Shown: positions 8,308-17,787, numbered from the stretch's first letter. The stretch: DNA of 64,000 nt from Chitinophaga japonensis (GCF_007830125.1 NZ_VLLG01000002.1:1002985-1066984), one strand, 5' to 3'. Notes: generated by a model from the sequence alone, not told the origin. Numbers and translations are program-made.

Positions 8308-9048
8308 TTATCTTCCGTGCATAGCGCTCAACATGTTACCATAAACAGTATTGAGATTGCTGAGGTTCTTGGCCAGCAGGGTGATCTGCTCCTGCGTTCT
8401 TCTTGCGTCGTCGATGCTGCCGCTCATGGCCTGAGAAGTGCTCAACAGGTTCTTGTAGAAGTTGTTCATGGCCTTGAGGTGATTATTGGTGTCCTGCAGC
8501 TCCAGTTCATAGATGGCGTTCAGGGAAGCCAGGTTTTTGGTCATGCCCTGCATCTGCTCATGGAAATGCCTGGTGGATTCTGATGCACTGTTGAAGGAAG
8601 AAACCGCCTGTGCAGCAGTAGTATATGCCATAGCCACGTTGCCGATAGCGCTGGCAGCTTCCCTTGTTTTCTGGGTATAGTCGCCGGTGGCCGCTACCAC
8701 GTCGCTGATGTCTCTCATTTTATCTACAGTAGTACCTAATTTCTGGAAGTTCTCGCTGAGACGCTGCAGGTTGGCAGGTGTAATGTCTGCTTCCTGGAGC
8801 ATTTTGTCCATACCAGCCACAGCGGGGTGACCTGCATAAGCCACTTCTGCCGGTGCCGGGGTGGCAGAGGTATCCGGTACAAAAGCGTACACGAAGAAGA
8901 TCAGCGCTTCCACGCTCAGACCCATGATCAGGGCGATATCAGCGCCGCGCCAGTGCTGCAGTTTGAACAGTGCACCGATGATTACTACGGAAGCTGCAAT
9001 ACATACAAAGAAGTTCAACCATTTCGCTTTGTTAGGATTCATAGCCAT
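8308..9048 (-). CDS. gldL: Gliding motility / type IX secretion motor protein GldL
   Basis: GldL (PorL) forms the proton-driven pentamer around the GldM helices in the inner membrane. The 246-residue product has two membrane helices (about 11-30 and 36-56). The buried lysine / glutamate pair described for the family is present: K29 in GALFKLQHW and E47 in VEALIFF. The cytoplasmic part is a long helical, coiled-coil-like region (about 85-245) rich in Ala, Asn and Ser. The gap to gldK upstream is 125 bases, the largest in the cluster, so some separate control is possible. Confidence 0.95.
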   Translation of the reverse strand: MAMNPNKAKWLNFFVCIAASVVIIGALFKLQHWRGADIALIMGLSVEALIFFVYAFVPDTSATPAPAEVAYAGHPAVAGMDKMLQEADITPANLQRLSENFQKLGTTVDKMRDISDVVAATGDYTQKTREAASAIGNVAMAYTTAAQAVSSFNSASESTRHFHEQMQGMTKNLASLNAIYELELQDTNNHLKAMNNFYKNLLSTSQAMSGSIDDARRTQEQITLLAKNLSNLNTVYGNMLSAMHGR

Positions 9049-9173
9049 AGGTTAAAATTTAATCTGGTTAAAGTTAATGAAGGTTAAAGTTGTTGTTACG
9101 GAATAGTTATTGCTCAAAGATTTGCGTTGCGCGTACATGATCAGGTTTCTCTCAATATACATGGCTATTATTT

Positions 9174-10469
9174 TTACTTCTTGTTGAAATCGTTCTTGGA
9201 ACGGCTCAGGAAGGCGATGGTGCATCTGAAGCCTATGTATGATTTTGCACTATCCTGATACTCGAAAGAACGGGTACCTGTTTGCAGGAAATAACCGATA
9301 TCTTTCCAGGAGCCACCCCTTACGGATTTACGCTTCATCTTCGGCACGGCATCATCGGGTACATCCATACGGAGGTAAGGGTTCATATCAGAAGTGAAAG
9401 AATACGCATTCTCATAGTAGATATCCTGCGTCCATTCGGCTACGTTGCCGGACATGTTGTACAGGCCGTAATCATTGGGCCAGTAGGCATCTGCCCGTAC
9501 GGTGTAGAAGCCGCCGTCTTCAGGATAGTTACCGCGGCCGGGCTTGAAGTTGGCCAGCAGGCATCCTTTTTTGTTACGGATATAGTAACCACCCCAGGGG
9601 TAGGGCGTTTGTTCCCTGCCGCCGCGGGCTGCGTATTCCCACTGTGCTTCGGAGGGCAACTGGAATTTATCTTCCGTAAAGAGCTTCTTGGAGTTGCGGT
9701 AATCTTCCCAGAACTTGCTGCGCCATTCGCAGAAAGCGCTGGCCTGGTGCCAGGTAACGCCTACCACCGGGTAATTGTCAAAAGCCGGGTGCCAGAAGTA
9801 CATACGGGTCATCGGCTCATTGTAAGCGTAGGAGAAGTCCCGGATCCAGCACAGCGTGTCGGGATAGATGGGCACGTCTTTCTTTACAATGAACTGTGAG
9901 CGGGGCTTGCCGTGGTTCTCACGCAGCTTGGCCTGGTCCCAGTTAAAGGTTTCCTGGTGGTATACGAGTTTATATACATCGATCTCCTTTTTATTGTAGA
10001 GCCGGTCTTCCGGGGCATAGATCATGGCATCTATCTTTTCATAGGTAGCCTGGTCTTTCCAGTTGATCTTCTGCTTCCAGTCGATAATGTCTATATCACC
10101 ATCTTTTTTCACATGGCCCAGCAGGATGTGGGCAATGGAATCGCGTACCCAGTTTACGAACTGGCGGTATTCGTTGTTGGTGATCTCGGTAGCATCCATG
10201 TAGAACCCGGAAATGGAGATGGACTTGTTACGGGCGGTGAACGCATAGTTCACATCCTCGTCACTGGGGCCCATGTGAAAAGTTCCGGAAGGCACATACA
10301 CCATTCCATATGGTACAGGAGGGAAATACCTCGGTCTGGGGCTCACTCCTATAAGTTGCCCTTGCGCATTCTTGGGAGTTTTGCCACCTCCGCAGCTTGC
10401 GAGGAGGCTTACCAGCAAAATAGCGAACAGACCACTAGAATAATTAAGCTTCATAAGGGTAGCTTTCAA
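9174..10469 (-). CDS. gldK: Gliding motility lipoprotein GldK
   Basis: GldK (PorK) is the outer-membrane lipoprotein that forms a large periplasmic ring with GldN. The 431-residue product has a type II signal peptide with lipobox LLASC (cysteine about 26) and a formylglycine-generating-enzyme (sulfatase-modifying factor) fold from about residue 55 on, with YGMVYVPSGTFHMGPSDED, YMDATEITNNEYRQFVNW, PSEAQWEYAARGG and VRGGSWKDIGYFLQTGTR. The ring proteins use this fold structurally. An internal ATG at 10454 would give a shorter signal peptide and is equally possible. A -7 box lies about 105 bases upstream. Confidence 0.95.
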   Translation of the reverse strand: MKATLMKLNYSSGLFAILLVSLLASCGGGKTPKNAQGQLIGVSPRPRYFPPVPYGMVYVPSGTFHMGPSDEDVNYAFTARNKSISISGFYMDATEITNNEYRQFVNWVRDSIAHILLGHVKKDGDIDIIDWKQKINWKDQATYEKIDAMIYAPEDRLYNKKEIDVYKLVYHQETFNWDQAKLRENHGKPRSQFIVKKDVPIYPDTLCWIRDFSYAYNEPMTRMYFWHPAFDNYPVVGVTWHQASAFCEWRSKFWEDYRNSKKLFTEDKFQLPSEAQWEYAARGGREQTPYPWGGYYIRNKKGCLLANFKPGRGNYPEDGGFYTVRADAYWPNDYGLYNMSGNVAEWTQDIYYENAYSFTSDMNPYLRMDVPDDAVPKMKRKSVRGGSWKDIGYFLQTGTRSFEYQDSAKSYIGFRCTIAFLSRSKNDFNKK

Positions 10470-10571
10470 TCTGATAAATTAGTCTTTCAAAGGACCAGAC
10501 GGAATTTGCCGTAAGTTTTCCACAAAAGTGTTGACATATGACTTATCCACATCTGAATTGGTGCAAGATAA

Positions 10572-10579
10572 CAAATGTA
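10572..10579 (-). promoter_or_regulatory. Candidate -7 box TACATTTG for the gldKLMN operon
   Basis: The sequence matches TAnnTTTG on the - strand in the 275-base A+T-rich gap upstream of gldK. I see no convincing -33 element, so this is a candidate only. Confidence 0.4.
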
Positions 10580-10744
10580 ACAATTATTTTTAATCCGTAG
10601 TATCTTTTCGTACAACTTTTTCAATTCCGATCAGTACCTACGGCAATAACATTAAACGTCGTTTTTAACATTTTATTATATAAATCCGTTGACATTTGTT
10701 CAATTGTTCACCCTTATGCCTTTAATAGTACTGCAAGTTAATAA

Positions 10745-12793
10745 TTATTTTTTTAAATTAATTATTTCTTCTATATAATTAACAGGCTTAATGCAATGAT
10801 AATTTTCACATAAATAGATGAGCGTTTCTCCCGCACGCTCCCGCTGCTGCAGCAAAGGAAAGCCCGGCTGATCCTTCTCCGCTCCCAGCAGCACCTTGAA
10901 GGGAATGTAACAGTCATTCACCTCCTGTACCCGGGCCAGGTACTCCGGCCCTACCACGGCCAGCTCCCGGGTGCCCTTTACCATCTGCAGGATAGTGGAG
11001 GCCCATACGCCAAAGGAAGTAGGGTAGCGGACCACGGTTTGCGCCAGCCGCGCCAGCATGTCCAGCGCCCGGCCGTCCCAGTGCCGGTTGTCGAAAGCAA
11101 TGGCCAGGTACCAGAGGTTGGCGGCCATCACGGCATTGCCGCTGGGCGTGGCCCCGTCGTACACCTCCTTTTTCCGTACGATCACGTCCCGCTGGCCTAC
11201 GGTAGTATAATAGAAATAGCTGCCTGCTTCATCGGAGAACCGGGCTATGACCAGCTCCACCAGTTGCCGGGCACGGGAAAGCCAGTCCTGGTTGCCGGTT
11301 ACCTCCTGCAGCAGGATGAGCGCCCTTACCAGGAAGGCATAATCGTCCAGGAAAGCGGGATGCTTTCCCTGGCCGGCTTTCCAGGTATGATAAAAAGCCG
11401 GCTCATTGCCCTCCCGGCGCATGTGCTCCCAGCAAAAATCCATGGCCCGTACGGCCATATCCAGGTAATGCGGGTCGCCCAGTGCAGCATAGGCTTTGGC
11501 ATAGGCATGAATCATCAGCGCGTTCCAGCCCAGGAGCACCTTGTCATCCAGGCCGGGGCGCACGCGGGTGGCGCGGGCAGCCAGGAGCTGCTGCCGGCTT
11601 GCGTGCAACTGCTCCTGCAGGGCACCGGCATCCAGTCCTTTTTCCGCTGCAAATGCAGACAGGGGGCGCTGCACCCATAAAATATTCTTTCCCTCCCAGT
11701 TGCCAGGTTCGGTAACATCATAATATTCACAGAACAGGGGCGACTTTTCACCCAGTATTGCGTCTACTTCCGCCTTGCTCCAGGTGTAGAACTTTCCTTC
11801 CTCCCCTTCCGAATCGGCATCCAGGGCAGCGTAAAACCCGCCCTGCGCATCCGTCATCTCCCTTTCCACAAAAGCCAGTGTGTCCTTAATGGTCTGCGCA
11901 TACACCGGGTTGCGGGTAAGCTGCCAGGCCTCGCAAAGCGTGTCTACCAGCAAGGCATTGTCATACAGCATTTTCTCAAAATGGGGGGCCAGCCACCGGT
12001 CATCCGTGCTATAGCGGGCAAACCCGCCGCCCAGTTGATCGTACATGCCGCCCTGCAGCATTTTGTCCAGGGAAAGGAGGGCCTGCTGCAAGGCCTCCGG
12101 CGCATCAAAACTGTGGTGATAGCGCAGCAGGTATTGTATGGTGAAGGTGCCGGGGAACTTGGGCGCACGGCCAAAACCGCCCCAGGTCTTATCTGCCTGG
12201 GCCATGATATTACGGAAAATGGTATCGCACTGCTCGCGGTTGAACAGCTCCTCCCTGGGAATGTTCACAATGGAGGCAGACAGGGTACCAAACTGGTTGG
12301 ACTGGGAAAGGTGGCCCGTCAGGTTGCTTGCCTGCTCTTCTATATCGCTGCGGCGCTCTTTAAAGGCCTGGGCCAGCGCCAACAGCACCTCTTTCCACGA
12401 AGGACGGTTGTATGCCTTCACGGGCGGGAAGTAGGTGCCGCCGTAAAAAGGTCTTTTATCCGGTGTCAGGAATACGTTGAGCGGCCATCCGCCGGCGCCG
12501 GTCATGGCCTGCACGGCGTCCATATAAATGTGATCCAGGTCGGGGCGTTCCTCCCGGTCTATCTTGATATTGATAAAATGCTCGTTCATGATGCGGGCCG
12601 TTGCTTCATCCTCAAAGCTTTCCCGCTCCATTACATGGCACCAGTGACAGGCCGCGTAACCGATGCTGACCAATATAGGCTTGTCTTCCTGCAAAGCCTT
12701 CTGCAGGGCTTCCTCCCCCCAGGGATACCAGTGTACGGGGTTGTGCGCGTGCTGCTGCAGGTACGGACTTGTTTCTCCGGCTAGTTTATTCAC
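10745..12793 (-). CDS. DUF255 thioredoxin-domain protein (YyaL / SSP411 type)
   Basis: A 682-residue cytosolic protein. The N-terminal third is a thioredoxin-like DUF255 domain with the fingerprint [18 protein letters not shown] and the active-site-like CHWCHVM (about 49-55). The rest is an alpha/alpha-barrel of the kind seen in N-acylglucosamine 2-epimerases ([35 protein letters not shown]). The family is widespread and its true reaction is not settled. It appears monocistronic: its 5' end faces the hemD terminator, and a 275-base gap follows its stop codon. Confidence 0.9.
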   Translation of the reverse strand: MNKLAGETSPYLQQHAHNPVHWYPWGEEALQKALQEDKPILVSIGYAACHWCHVMERESFEDEATARIMNEHFINIKIDREERPDLDHIYMDAVQAMTGAGGWPLNVFLTPDKRPFYGGTYFPPVKAYNRPSWKEVLLALAQAFKERRSDIEEQASNLTGHLSQSNQFGTLSASIVNIPREELFNREQCDTIFRNIMAQADKTWGGFGRAPKFPGTFTIQYLLRYHHSFDAPEALQQALLSLDKMLQGGMYDQLGGGFARYSTDDRWLAPHFEKMLYDNALLVDTLCEAWQLTRNPVYAQTIKDTLAFVEREMTDAQGGFYAALDADSEGEEGKFYTWSKAEVDAILGEKSPLFCEYYDVTEPGNWEGKNILWVQRPLSAFAAEKGLDAGALQEQLHASRQQLLAARATRVRPGLDDKVLLGWNALMIHAYAKAYAALGDPHYLDMAVRAMDFCWEHMRREGNEPAFYHTWKAGQGKHPAFLDDYAFLVRALILLQEVTGNQDWLSRARQLVELVIARFSDEAGSYFYYTTVGQRDVIVRKKEVYDGATPSGNAVMAANLWYLAIAFDNRHWDGRALDMLARLAQTVVRYPTSFGVWASTILQMVKGTRELAVVGPEYLARVQEVNDCYIPFKVLLGAEKDQPGFPLLQQRERAGETLIYLCENYHCIKPVNYIEEIINLKK

Positions 12794-12913
12794 AATTCAC
12801 ACAGGCTATGGTTAAAAAAAAGCTGCATTTGACCGGGTAAGTTGGCCTTTGCCCAATATACTCATATTCAGCAAAACCAGCAACAGTACAGGCCCCTTCC
12901 TGTTTTTTTTGCA

Positions 12914-12943
12914 TAAAAAAAGGGACGGCGTTATGCCGTCCCT
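12914..12943 (-). terminator. Rho-independent terminator after hemD
   Basis: On the - strand an 8-bp stem (GGGACGGC / GCCGTCCC) with a 5-base loop is followed by seven T. It lies about 32 bases beyond the hemD stop. Confidence 0.85.
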
Positions 12944-12975
12944 GCAAGTACGTTTATTTTTCAGAGATCGCAGGA

Positions 12976-13770
12976 TTATTTTTTGCTTAAGTCTGCGAGA
13001 TATTGTTCCAGTGCGGCCACCATAGAAGGGGCTTTAGGCGCAGGCGCCTTTACATCGAGGCGCAGCCCGGCCTGCTCCACGGCGGCGGAGGTGGTAGGCC
13101 CGAAGGCGCCGATACGCGTGCCGTTCTGCTGGAACTCCGGTACGTTCTCGAACAGTGACTTCACGCCAGAGGGGCTGAAGAACACGATCATATCGTATTC
13201 CCTGGAAGCCAGTATGTCCTTTACGTCGTTGGATACCGTTTTATAAAGGGTAGCGGCAGCGTAATCGCATTTATTGGCGCGCAGCCATTCCTCGATATCC
13301 TTTTTCTGGCTATCGGAGCTGGGGAACAGGAACTTTTCATTGTCACGATGCTTGTTCATCACTTCCAGCAGGCTTTTGGTAGAGCCGTCTGCCCCATAGA
13401 ACACTTTGCGTTTACGATAAAGAATGAACTTCTGCAGGTAGAGCGCGATGGCTTCGGTATTGCAAAAATATTTGCAGTCCTGCGACACTTTGATCTTCAG
13501 CTCTTCACAGATCCTGAAGAAATGGTCCACCGAATTACGGCTGGTAAAGATGACCGCTGTAAAATTCAGGATATCGATTTTTTGTTTCCTGAACTCCTTT
13601 GCAGACAATCCTTCTACCCTTATGAACGGGAAAAAATCCAATTTTACATTGAATTTTTTAGCCAGGTCGAAATAAGGGGATTTCTCAGTTTCAGGCTTTG
13701 GCTGGGAAATAAGGATCGACTGTACGTGATGTTTTACTTGCAAATCTGTTTTTGGCCCGCCTTTAATCAT
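12976..13770 (-). CDS. hemD: Uroporphyrinogen-III synthase family protein
   Basis: HemD closes and inverts the hydroxymethylbilane chain to uroporphyrinogen III in haem and B12 synthesis. The 264-residue product has the two-lobed HEM4 pattern: VQSILISQPKPETEKSPYFD at the start, an inter-domain FTSRNSVDHFF (about 81-91), and the C-terminal MIVFFSPSGVKSLFENV and GAFGPTTSAAVEQAGLRLDV. Sequence in this family is always weakly conserved, but the SxxxV and GxxTxxA landmarks are present. It is 37 bases downstream of the DUF4271 gene on the same strand, an order common in Bacteroidota, and close to hemW. Confidence 0.88.
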   Translation of the reverse strand: MIKGGPKTDLQVKHHVQSILISQPKPETEKSPYFDLAKKFNVKLDFFPFIRVEGLSAKEFRKQKIDILNFTAVIFTSRNSVDHFFRICEELKIKVSQDCKYFCNTEAIALYLQKFILYRKRKVFYGADGSTKSLLEVMNKHRDNEKFLFPSSDSQKKDIEEWLRANKCDYAAATLYKTVSNDVKDILASREYDMIVFFSPSGVKSLFENVPEFQQNGTRIGAFGPTTSAAVEQAGLRLDVKAPAPKAPSMVAALEQYLADLSKK

Positions 13771-13807
13771 ACTTAAATTTGCTCTTGTGTTAACAATTTA
13801 GCAGTAA

Positions 13808-15025
13808 TCAAGGATTACCGGTTAACCAGATCAGCAGCACCTTCGTTAAAATCAACACTGGCACTACTTCGAATGCGCAAAGGTAAAGAAAAAAATGCAA
13901 TTTACTGAACGATAGGTACTGCTTTACCACTGAATAGGACCTAATGTATCTGTAGCCAACCAGTAAGATTATAAAAAATATTGAGATATATAGAAAGGTC
14001 TGCGCTATTCCCGGCTGGCAGAAGGCCAGTATCACCAGGAAAGGCACCAGCATAATACCCACGACCTTGTTGATCAGGTAGAGGATAAAAATATACGCGT
14101 CTGCCAGATCGGCATTACCGAAAAGCCAGCCGCAAAACCGCAACACCAGGTATTTTACGATGTACACCAGGGCCACCAGGAGCACCAGGCCGGGTATCAG
14201 CAGCCAGGCGTCCGCATTAAAAATATACTGCTGCCGGTACATCAGCAGGTAGAAGTACACACCCAGGCTGATGGCGAAAAAGGTATTCAGTAAAAAGTTG
14301 GGAAAAGGCGACTGGGAGAGCTGGTCCTTTAACTGGCGCTGGCTGAGCGTGGGGTTCAGGAAAGCCCTGAACAGGTCTGAAAAATATTTCAGGTAGGACA
14401 TCCGGATGATACCCAGGAGCAGCACAATGCCCCCGATCAGGTATACCAGCCAGTCGAGGTCCTTGTAGGGACGTAAAGGATTGAGCTGGAAATAACGTGG
14501 TTTGTCGGGCTTTAAAAAGACATTGCTGTTTGCCAGGCTACGCATAAAGTTGTCATAGGCCGAAGGCCGGTTCAAAGGTAGCTTAGACGGCTGCGATGCC
14601 GTAACAGTGGTATCGATAGCGGCGGTAGTGGCAGTGCGGGCTGCCTGGGCCGGCGGAGCCGCGCTGGCAGCCGGCGATGCTCGGCCGGCCGTGCCGGTAC
14701 GCCCCCTTTGCAGCGAGTCTGCCGCCTGTTGCGGACGCACCACGGTGCGGGGACGGGCATTGCTCACTGAATCCGGTTTGGGCCTTTGAACAACCGTGCG
14801 GACCGGCGCTTTCTTCACCGTATCGGTGGCCCGCACGGGACGCGTAACGGTACGGGGCCGGGCATTCTGCTGCGAATCCGCCACCTGGGGAGCACGCGTC
14901 GCCGCTTTGGGCCGGGCAGGCAGCCGCCCGCTGTCCACCGTTTGTTCTTTGCTACTGTCCGTTTGCCCGTATACCTGTAAGCCGCTGAATACTAATATGA
15001 AGAGGAATAGTAACCCGTTTCGCAC
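13808..15025 (-). CDS. DUF4271 membrane protein
   Basis: A membrane protein of unknown role that usually sits next to hemD in this phylum. I choose the GTG at 15025 as start. It begins a proper signal peptide (VRNGLLFLFILVFSGLQVYG), and the promoter box at 15045-15052 lies between it and the first in-frame ATG at 15082, which itself overlaps hemW. The next 120 residues are low complexity with repeated RPRTVxRP units (for example ARPRTVTRP and ARPRTVVRP). The last 230 residues hold about six membrane helices (LDWLVYLIGGIVLLLGIIRM, ADAYIFILYLINKVVGIMLV). It is followed by hemD after 37 bases, so the two are probably one operon. Confidence 0.85.
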   Translation of the reverse strand: MRNGLLFLFILVFSGLQVYGQTDSSKEQTVDSGRLPARPKAATRAPQVADSQQNARPRTVTRPVRATDTVKKAPVRTVVQRPKPDSVSNARPRTVVRPQQAADSLQRGRTGTAGRASPAASAAPPAQAARTATTAAIDTTVTASQPSKLPLNRPSAYDNFMRSLANSNVFLKPDKPRYFQLNPLRPYKDLDWLVYLIGGIVLLLGIIRMSYLKYFSDLFRAFLNPTLSQRQLKDQLSQSPFPNFLLNTFFAISLGVYFYLLMYRQQYIFNADAWLLIPGLVLLVALVYIVKYLVLRFCGWLFGNADLADAYIFILYLINKVVGIMLVPFLVILAFCQPGIAQTFLYISIFFIILLVGYRYIRSYSVVKQYLSFSKLHFFLYLCAFEVVPVLILTKVLLIWLTGNP

Positions 15026-15044
15026 CAGAATATTTTTATGTTTG

Positions 15045-15052
15045 CAAATATA
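15045..15052 (-). promoter_or_regulatory. -7 box TATATTTG for DUF4271-hemD
   Basis: Exact match to TAnnTTTG on the - strand, ending 20 bases before the GTG start. It lies 20 bases upstream of hemW on the other strand, so the two divergent genes share about 45 bases of control region. Confidence 0.6.
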
Positions 15053-15071
15053 ATATAAATGTCTGTGGTCC

Positions 15072-16196
15072 ATGGCCGGCATCTACTTACATATCCCGTT
15101 CTGCAAGCAGGCATGCTATTACTGCAACTTTCACTTTTCCACTTCCCTGGGACAGCGGGATGCGCTGGTAGCCAGCCTGCTGGAAGAAATGCAGTTACAG
15201 CGGCATTACCTGGAGCGGCAGCCGGTGCACACCGTGTACTTTGGCGGCGGCACCCCCAGCCTGCTGCCCGATGCCGACCTGCACCGGCTGATGACAGCCC
15301 TGCGCCGGCTATTCAATATCACTCCCGATGCAGAGATCACCCTGGAGGCCAACCCCGATGACCTGCACCCGGAAAAGCTGGCAGCTTTGCACGCGGCCGG
15401 CGTGAACCGGCTGAGCATAGGCGTACAGTCCTTTCATGAAACAGACCTGCGCTGGATGAACCGCGCGCATAACAGTGCACAGGCGCTGGCCTGCATACAG
15501 GATGCACAGGCGGCCGGCTTCCGCAACCTGAGCATCGATCTTATTTATGGCGGCCCTACCCTGAGCGATGCCGGCTGGGAAGAAAACGTGCGGCAGGCTA
15601 TTGCCCTGGGCGTACCTCACCTGTCCTGCTATGCACTCACCGTAGAGCCCGGCACGGCACTGGACAGCTTTATCCGCAAACATAAAGTGCCGCCCGTGGA
15701 CCCCGATAAGGCCGCCCGCCATTTTGAGCTGCTGATGCAGTGGATGGAGGCGGCCGGCTACGAACATTACGAGATCTCCAATTTTGCCCTGCCGGGCTGG
15801 TACTCCTGCCACAACAGCAGCTACTGGCAAGGGGCGCATTACCTGGGCCTGGGCCCTTCCGCCCATTCTTTCAACGGGCGCTCCCGCCAGTGGAACGTGT
15901 CCAACAACAGCGTATACATTAACGGCATCCGGGAAGGAAAAGTGCCCTTTGAAGCCGAAATATTAACGCCGGCCATGGCGCTGAACGAATACATTATGAC
16001 CTCCCTGCGCACCGCGGCCGGCTGCAACCTGCAACTGGTGGCAGAACGGTTCGGGGACGAGCCAAGGCGGCAACTGGAAACAGGCAGCCGGGAATTTATA
16101 CTGTCCGGGAAAATGGAGCGAAAAGAACATTCGTTGGTACTTACCCGTGAGGGGCGGCTGTTTGCGGACGGGATAGCGGCGGAGCTGTTTGTGTGA
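15072..16196 (+). CDS. hemW: Radical-SAM haem chaperone HemW
   Basis: HemW-type proteins resemble oxygen-independent coproporphyrinogen oxidase but insert haem into target proteins. The 374-residue product has the cluster motif CxxxCxxC at C11, C15, C18 (PFCKQACYYC). It also has the glycine-rich SAM-binding segment YFGGGTPSLL, the strand ITLEANPDDL, LSIGVQSF, SIDLIYGGP and the C-terminal HemW half with GLGPSAHSF. It lacks the extra N-terminal cysteine and length of true HemN (about 450 residues). It is divergent from DUF4271-hemD. Confidence 0.93.
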   Translation: MAGIYLHIPFCKQACYYCNFHFSTSLGQRDALVASLLEEMQLQRHYLERQPVHTVYFGGGTPSLLPDADLHRLMTALRRLFNITPDAEITLEANPDDLHPEKLAALHAAGVNRLSIGVQSFHETDLRWMNRAHNSAQALACIQDAQAAGFRNLSIDLIYGGPTLSDAGWEENVRQAIALGVPHLSCYALTVEPGTALDSFIRKHKVPPVDPDKAARHFELLMQWMEAAGYEHYEISNFALPGWYSCHNSSYWQGAHYLGLGPSAHSFNGRSRQWNVSNNSVYINGIREGKVPFEAEILTPAMALNEYIMTSLRTAAGCNLQLVAERFGDEPRRQLETGSREFILSGKMERKEHSLVLTREGRLFADGIAAELFV

Positions 16197-16233
16197 AGGG
16201 GGGATTAACTGCTGACTAACCTGAAGCAGATGG

Positions 16234-16259
16234 GAAAGTTTCTAAATTTGGAAACTTTC
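16234..16259. promoter_or_regulatory. Palindromic operator of the toxin-antitoxin operon
   Basis: Perfect 9-bp arms, GAAAGTTTC at 16234-16242 and GAAACTTTC at 16251-16259, are separated by 8 bases. The palindrome ends 2 bases before the -7 box of the operon, where binding of the XRE-type antitoxin would block transcription. Confidence 0.65.
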
Positions 16260-16261
16260 GT

Positions 16262-16269
16262 TATTTTTG
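16262..16269 (+). promoter_or_regulatory. -7 box TATTTTTG, leaderless
   Basis: Exact TAnnTTTG match one base before the toxin ATG at 16271, implying a leaderless or nearly leaderless mRNA. Confidence 0.55.
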
Positions 16270-16270
16270 T

Positions 16271-16618
16271 ATGGTTAAACCAAGCAGATATTTCAAAACA
16301 ATATTTCTTGAAGAAGTAAGGGCATTCTTTAAAGAGCTCGACAGCAGAGCAGTTAAAAAGATACTCTATAATATAGATCTTACGGAACAAACAAACGATC
16401 CAAGGCTTCTCAAGAAATTGACCAGTGATATTTGGGAATTCAGGACTAAGTATGGTAATCTTCAATACCGGTTACTGGCATTTTGGGATAAAACAGACAG
16501 GACCAATACGCTGGTGGTAGCTACTCACGGCATCATCAAAAAAACAGACAAGATGCCGGGAAAAGAAATCGTGAAAGCGGATGCTATAAGACAGGCCTAT
16601 TTTACCAGGCAAAAATAA
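16271..16618 (+). CDS. RelE/HigB-type toxin
   Basis: A 115-residue protein of the Gp49/HigB branch of the RelE superfamily, ribosome-dependent mRNA interferases. Typical segments are FFKELDSRAVKKILYNI, LTSDIWEFRTKYGNLQYRLLAFW (central strands with W-E-x-R and the R of YRLL) and LVVATHGIIKKTDKMPGKEI, with the basic C-terminal stretch used for RNA contact. It is the first gene of a two-gene operon and is followed by its antitoxin after 6 bases. This toxin-first order is usual for HigBA. Confidence 0.88.
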   Translation: MVKPSRYFKTIFLEEVRAFFKELDSRAVKKILYNIDLTEQTNDPRLLKKLTSDIWEFRTKYGNLQYRLLAFWDKTDRTNTLVVATHGIIKKTDKMPGKEIVKADAIRQAYFTRQK

Positions 16619-16624
16619 CTAGCT

Positions 16625-16954
16625 ATGACAAAGGCAAAAAAATTAAATACCTATTCCCTCGACGAACTCAAAGACGAGTTTATTGGCAAGCGCGGCACCA
16701 AAGCAAGAGAGCAATACGAATATGCACTTAATATGGATGTGTTAAGCCGTATGATCAAAAAAGCACGGCGAGAACGCAAGATGACACAGGAGGCATTGGG
16801 CAAACTGGCGGGCGTACAAAAGGCCCAGATATCCAAACTTGAAAATAGCGCCAATAGCGCCACTATTGATACCATCGTCAGAATATTCAAAGCGCTGAAT
16901 GCTGATATCCATTTTAAGGTAAAGGTTGAAAACCGGTACCTGCGGCTGATGTGA
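16625..16954 (+). CDS. XRE-family antitoxin
   Basis: A 109-residue protein whose residues about 38-93 form a helix-turn-helix of the Cro/C1 type (MIKKARRERKMTQEALGKLA, VQKAQISKLENSANSATIDTIVRIFKAL). It should neutralise the upstream toxin and bind the palindrome 16234-16259 to autoregulate. The N-terminal 35 residues are charged and probably contact the toxin. Its stop codon overlaps a possible GTG start of a third, frameshifted ORF. Confidence 0.9.
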   Translation: MTKAKKLNTYSLDELKDEFIGKRGTKAREQYEYALNMDVLSRMIKKARRERKMTQEALGKLAGVQKAQISKLENSANSATIDTIVRIFKALNADIHFKVKVENRYLRLM

Positions 16955-17144
16955 TCATTCTTGTGATAGAAAGGCTTGTATTTTTAAATGAAGAAATAGT
17001 GGAAAAAAACAGATCATACGTGAAATCCTGCAGGTTCTGGACGAATGGCTACCAAGGGCTATAAAAAAACTACTGGACCTTGAAGCTGATCCGGCTAATA
17101 TACCGAATTGGAGGAAAGTTAAGGAAGAACTGCTAAACAAATAA
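16951..17144 (+). pseudogene. Short frameshifted ORF after the antitoxin
   Basis: From a GTG overlapping the antitoxin stop, one frame reads VIILVIERLVFLNEEIVEK. Across the run of seven A at 17003-17009 a second frame continues as QIIREILQVLDEWL and ends in WRKVKEELLNK at 17144. Both halves look like helical protein with coding-type composition, but no single frame spans them. It may be a decayed third gene of the toxin-antitoxin operon, or one read through by slippage on the A run. Family unknown. Confidence 0.35.
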
Positions 17145-17208
17145 CCGGTGTATCGCGGCAAGTAAATTTTCACTACTTTGCGGTAGCAGCTACGGTGCTG
17201 CTTTTTAT

Positions 17209-17787
17209 ATGTTTGAAGTTTTCCAACAATACCTGCAGACCAAGGGCGCTTTTACTGTGCAGGAACTGGATATGATCCGGGAGCAGCACTTTATCAAGAA
17301 GCTGCGCCGCAGGCAATACCTGCTACAAGAGGGAGATGTATGGAAGCACTATGCCTTTGTGAGCAAAGGTTGCCTGCGCATCTACTATGTGGATGAGAAA
17401 GGCGTGGAGCATATTATGAAATTCCTGACAGAAAATTGGTGGGCCGGCGACCGGGAAAGCCTGCTGAACAGCACACCCTCCGAATACTACATTGATGCAT
17501 TGGAAGATGCTATGCTGGTGATGTTCACCAAAGAAAACTTCGAACGGCTGTGCCGGGAAATACCTACCCTTAACAATATGGTGAACATGCTGGTGCATCG
17601 CAGCTATGTGGCGGCCAATCATCGTATTCATGCAGCTATCAGCTTTACCACCGAAGAAAAATACCAGCACTTTATTGAGAAATATCCTGACCTCCTGGGT
17701 CGGGTGCCATTGCACATGATCGCCTCCTACATAGGCGTAACACCGGAAACCCTCAGCCGTGTACGAGCCGCCTCCGTCAAGAAATAG
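17209..17787 (+). CDS. Crp/Fnr-family transcription regulator
   Basis: A 192-residue regulator with an N-terminal cyclic-nucleotide-binding-type jelly roll (about 15-125: LRRRQYLLQEGDVWKHYAFVSKGCLRIYY and FLTENWWAGDRESLL) and a short C-terminal DNA-binding segment (HMIASYIGVTPETLSRVRAA) whose wing is reduced, as is common in Bacteroidota members of this family. The arginine and glutamate that bind cAMP in Crp are not evident, so the ligand is unknown. It is followed by a terminator and then by two oxidoreductase genes that it may control. Confidence 0.88.
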   Translation: MFEVFQQYLQTKGAFTVQELDMIREQHFIKKLRRRQYLLQEGDVWKHYAFVSKGCLRIYYVDEKGVEHIMKFLTENWWAGDRESLLNSTPSEYYIDALEDAMLVMFTKENFERLCREIPTLNNMVNMLVHRSYVAANHRIHAAISFTTEEKYQHFIEKYPDLLGRVPLHMIASYIGVTPETLSRVRAASVKK

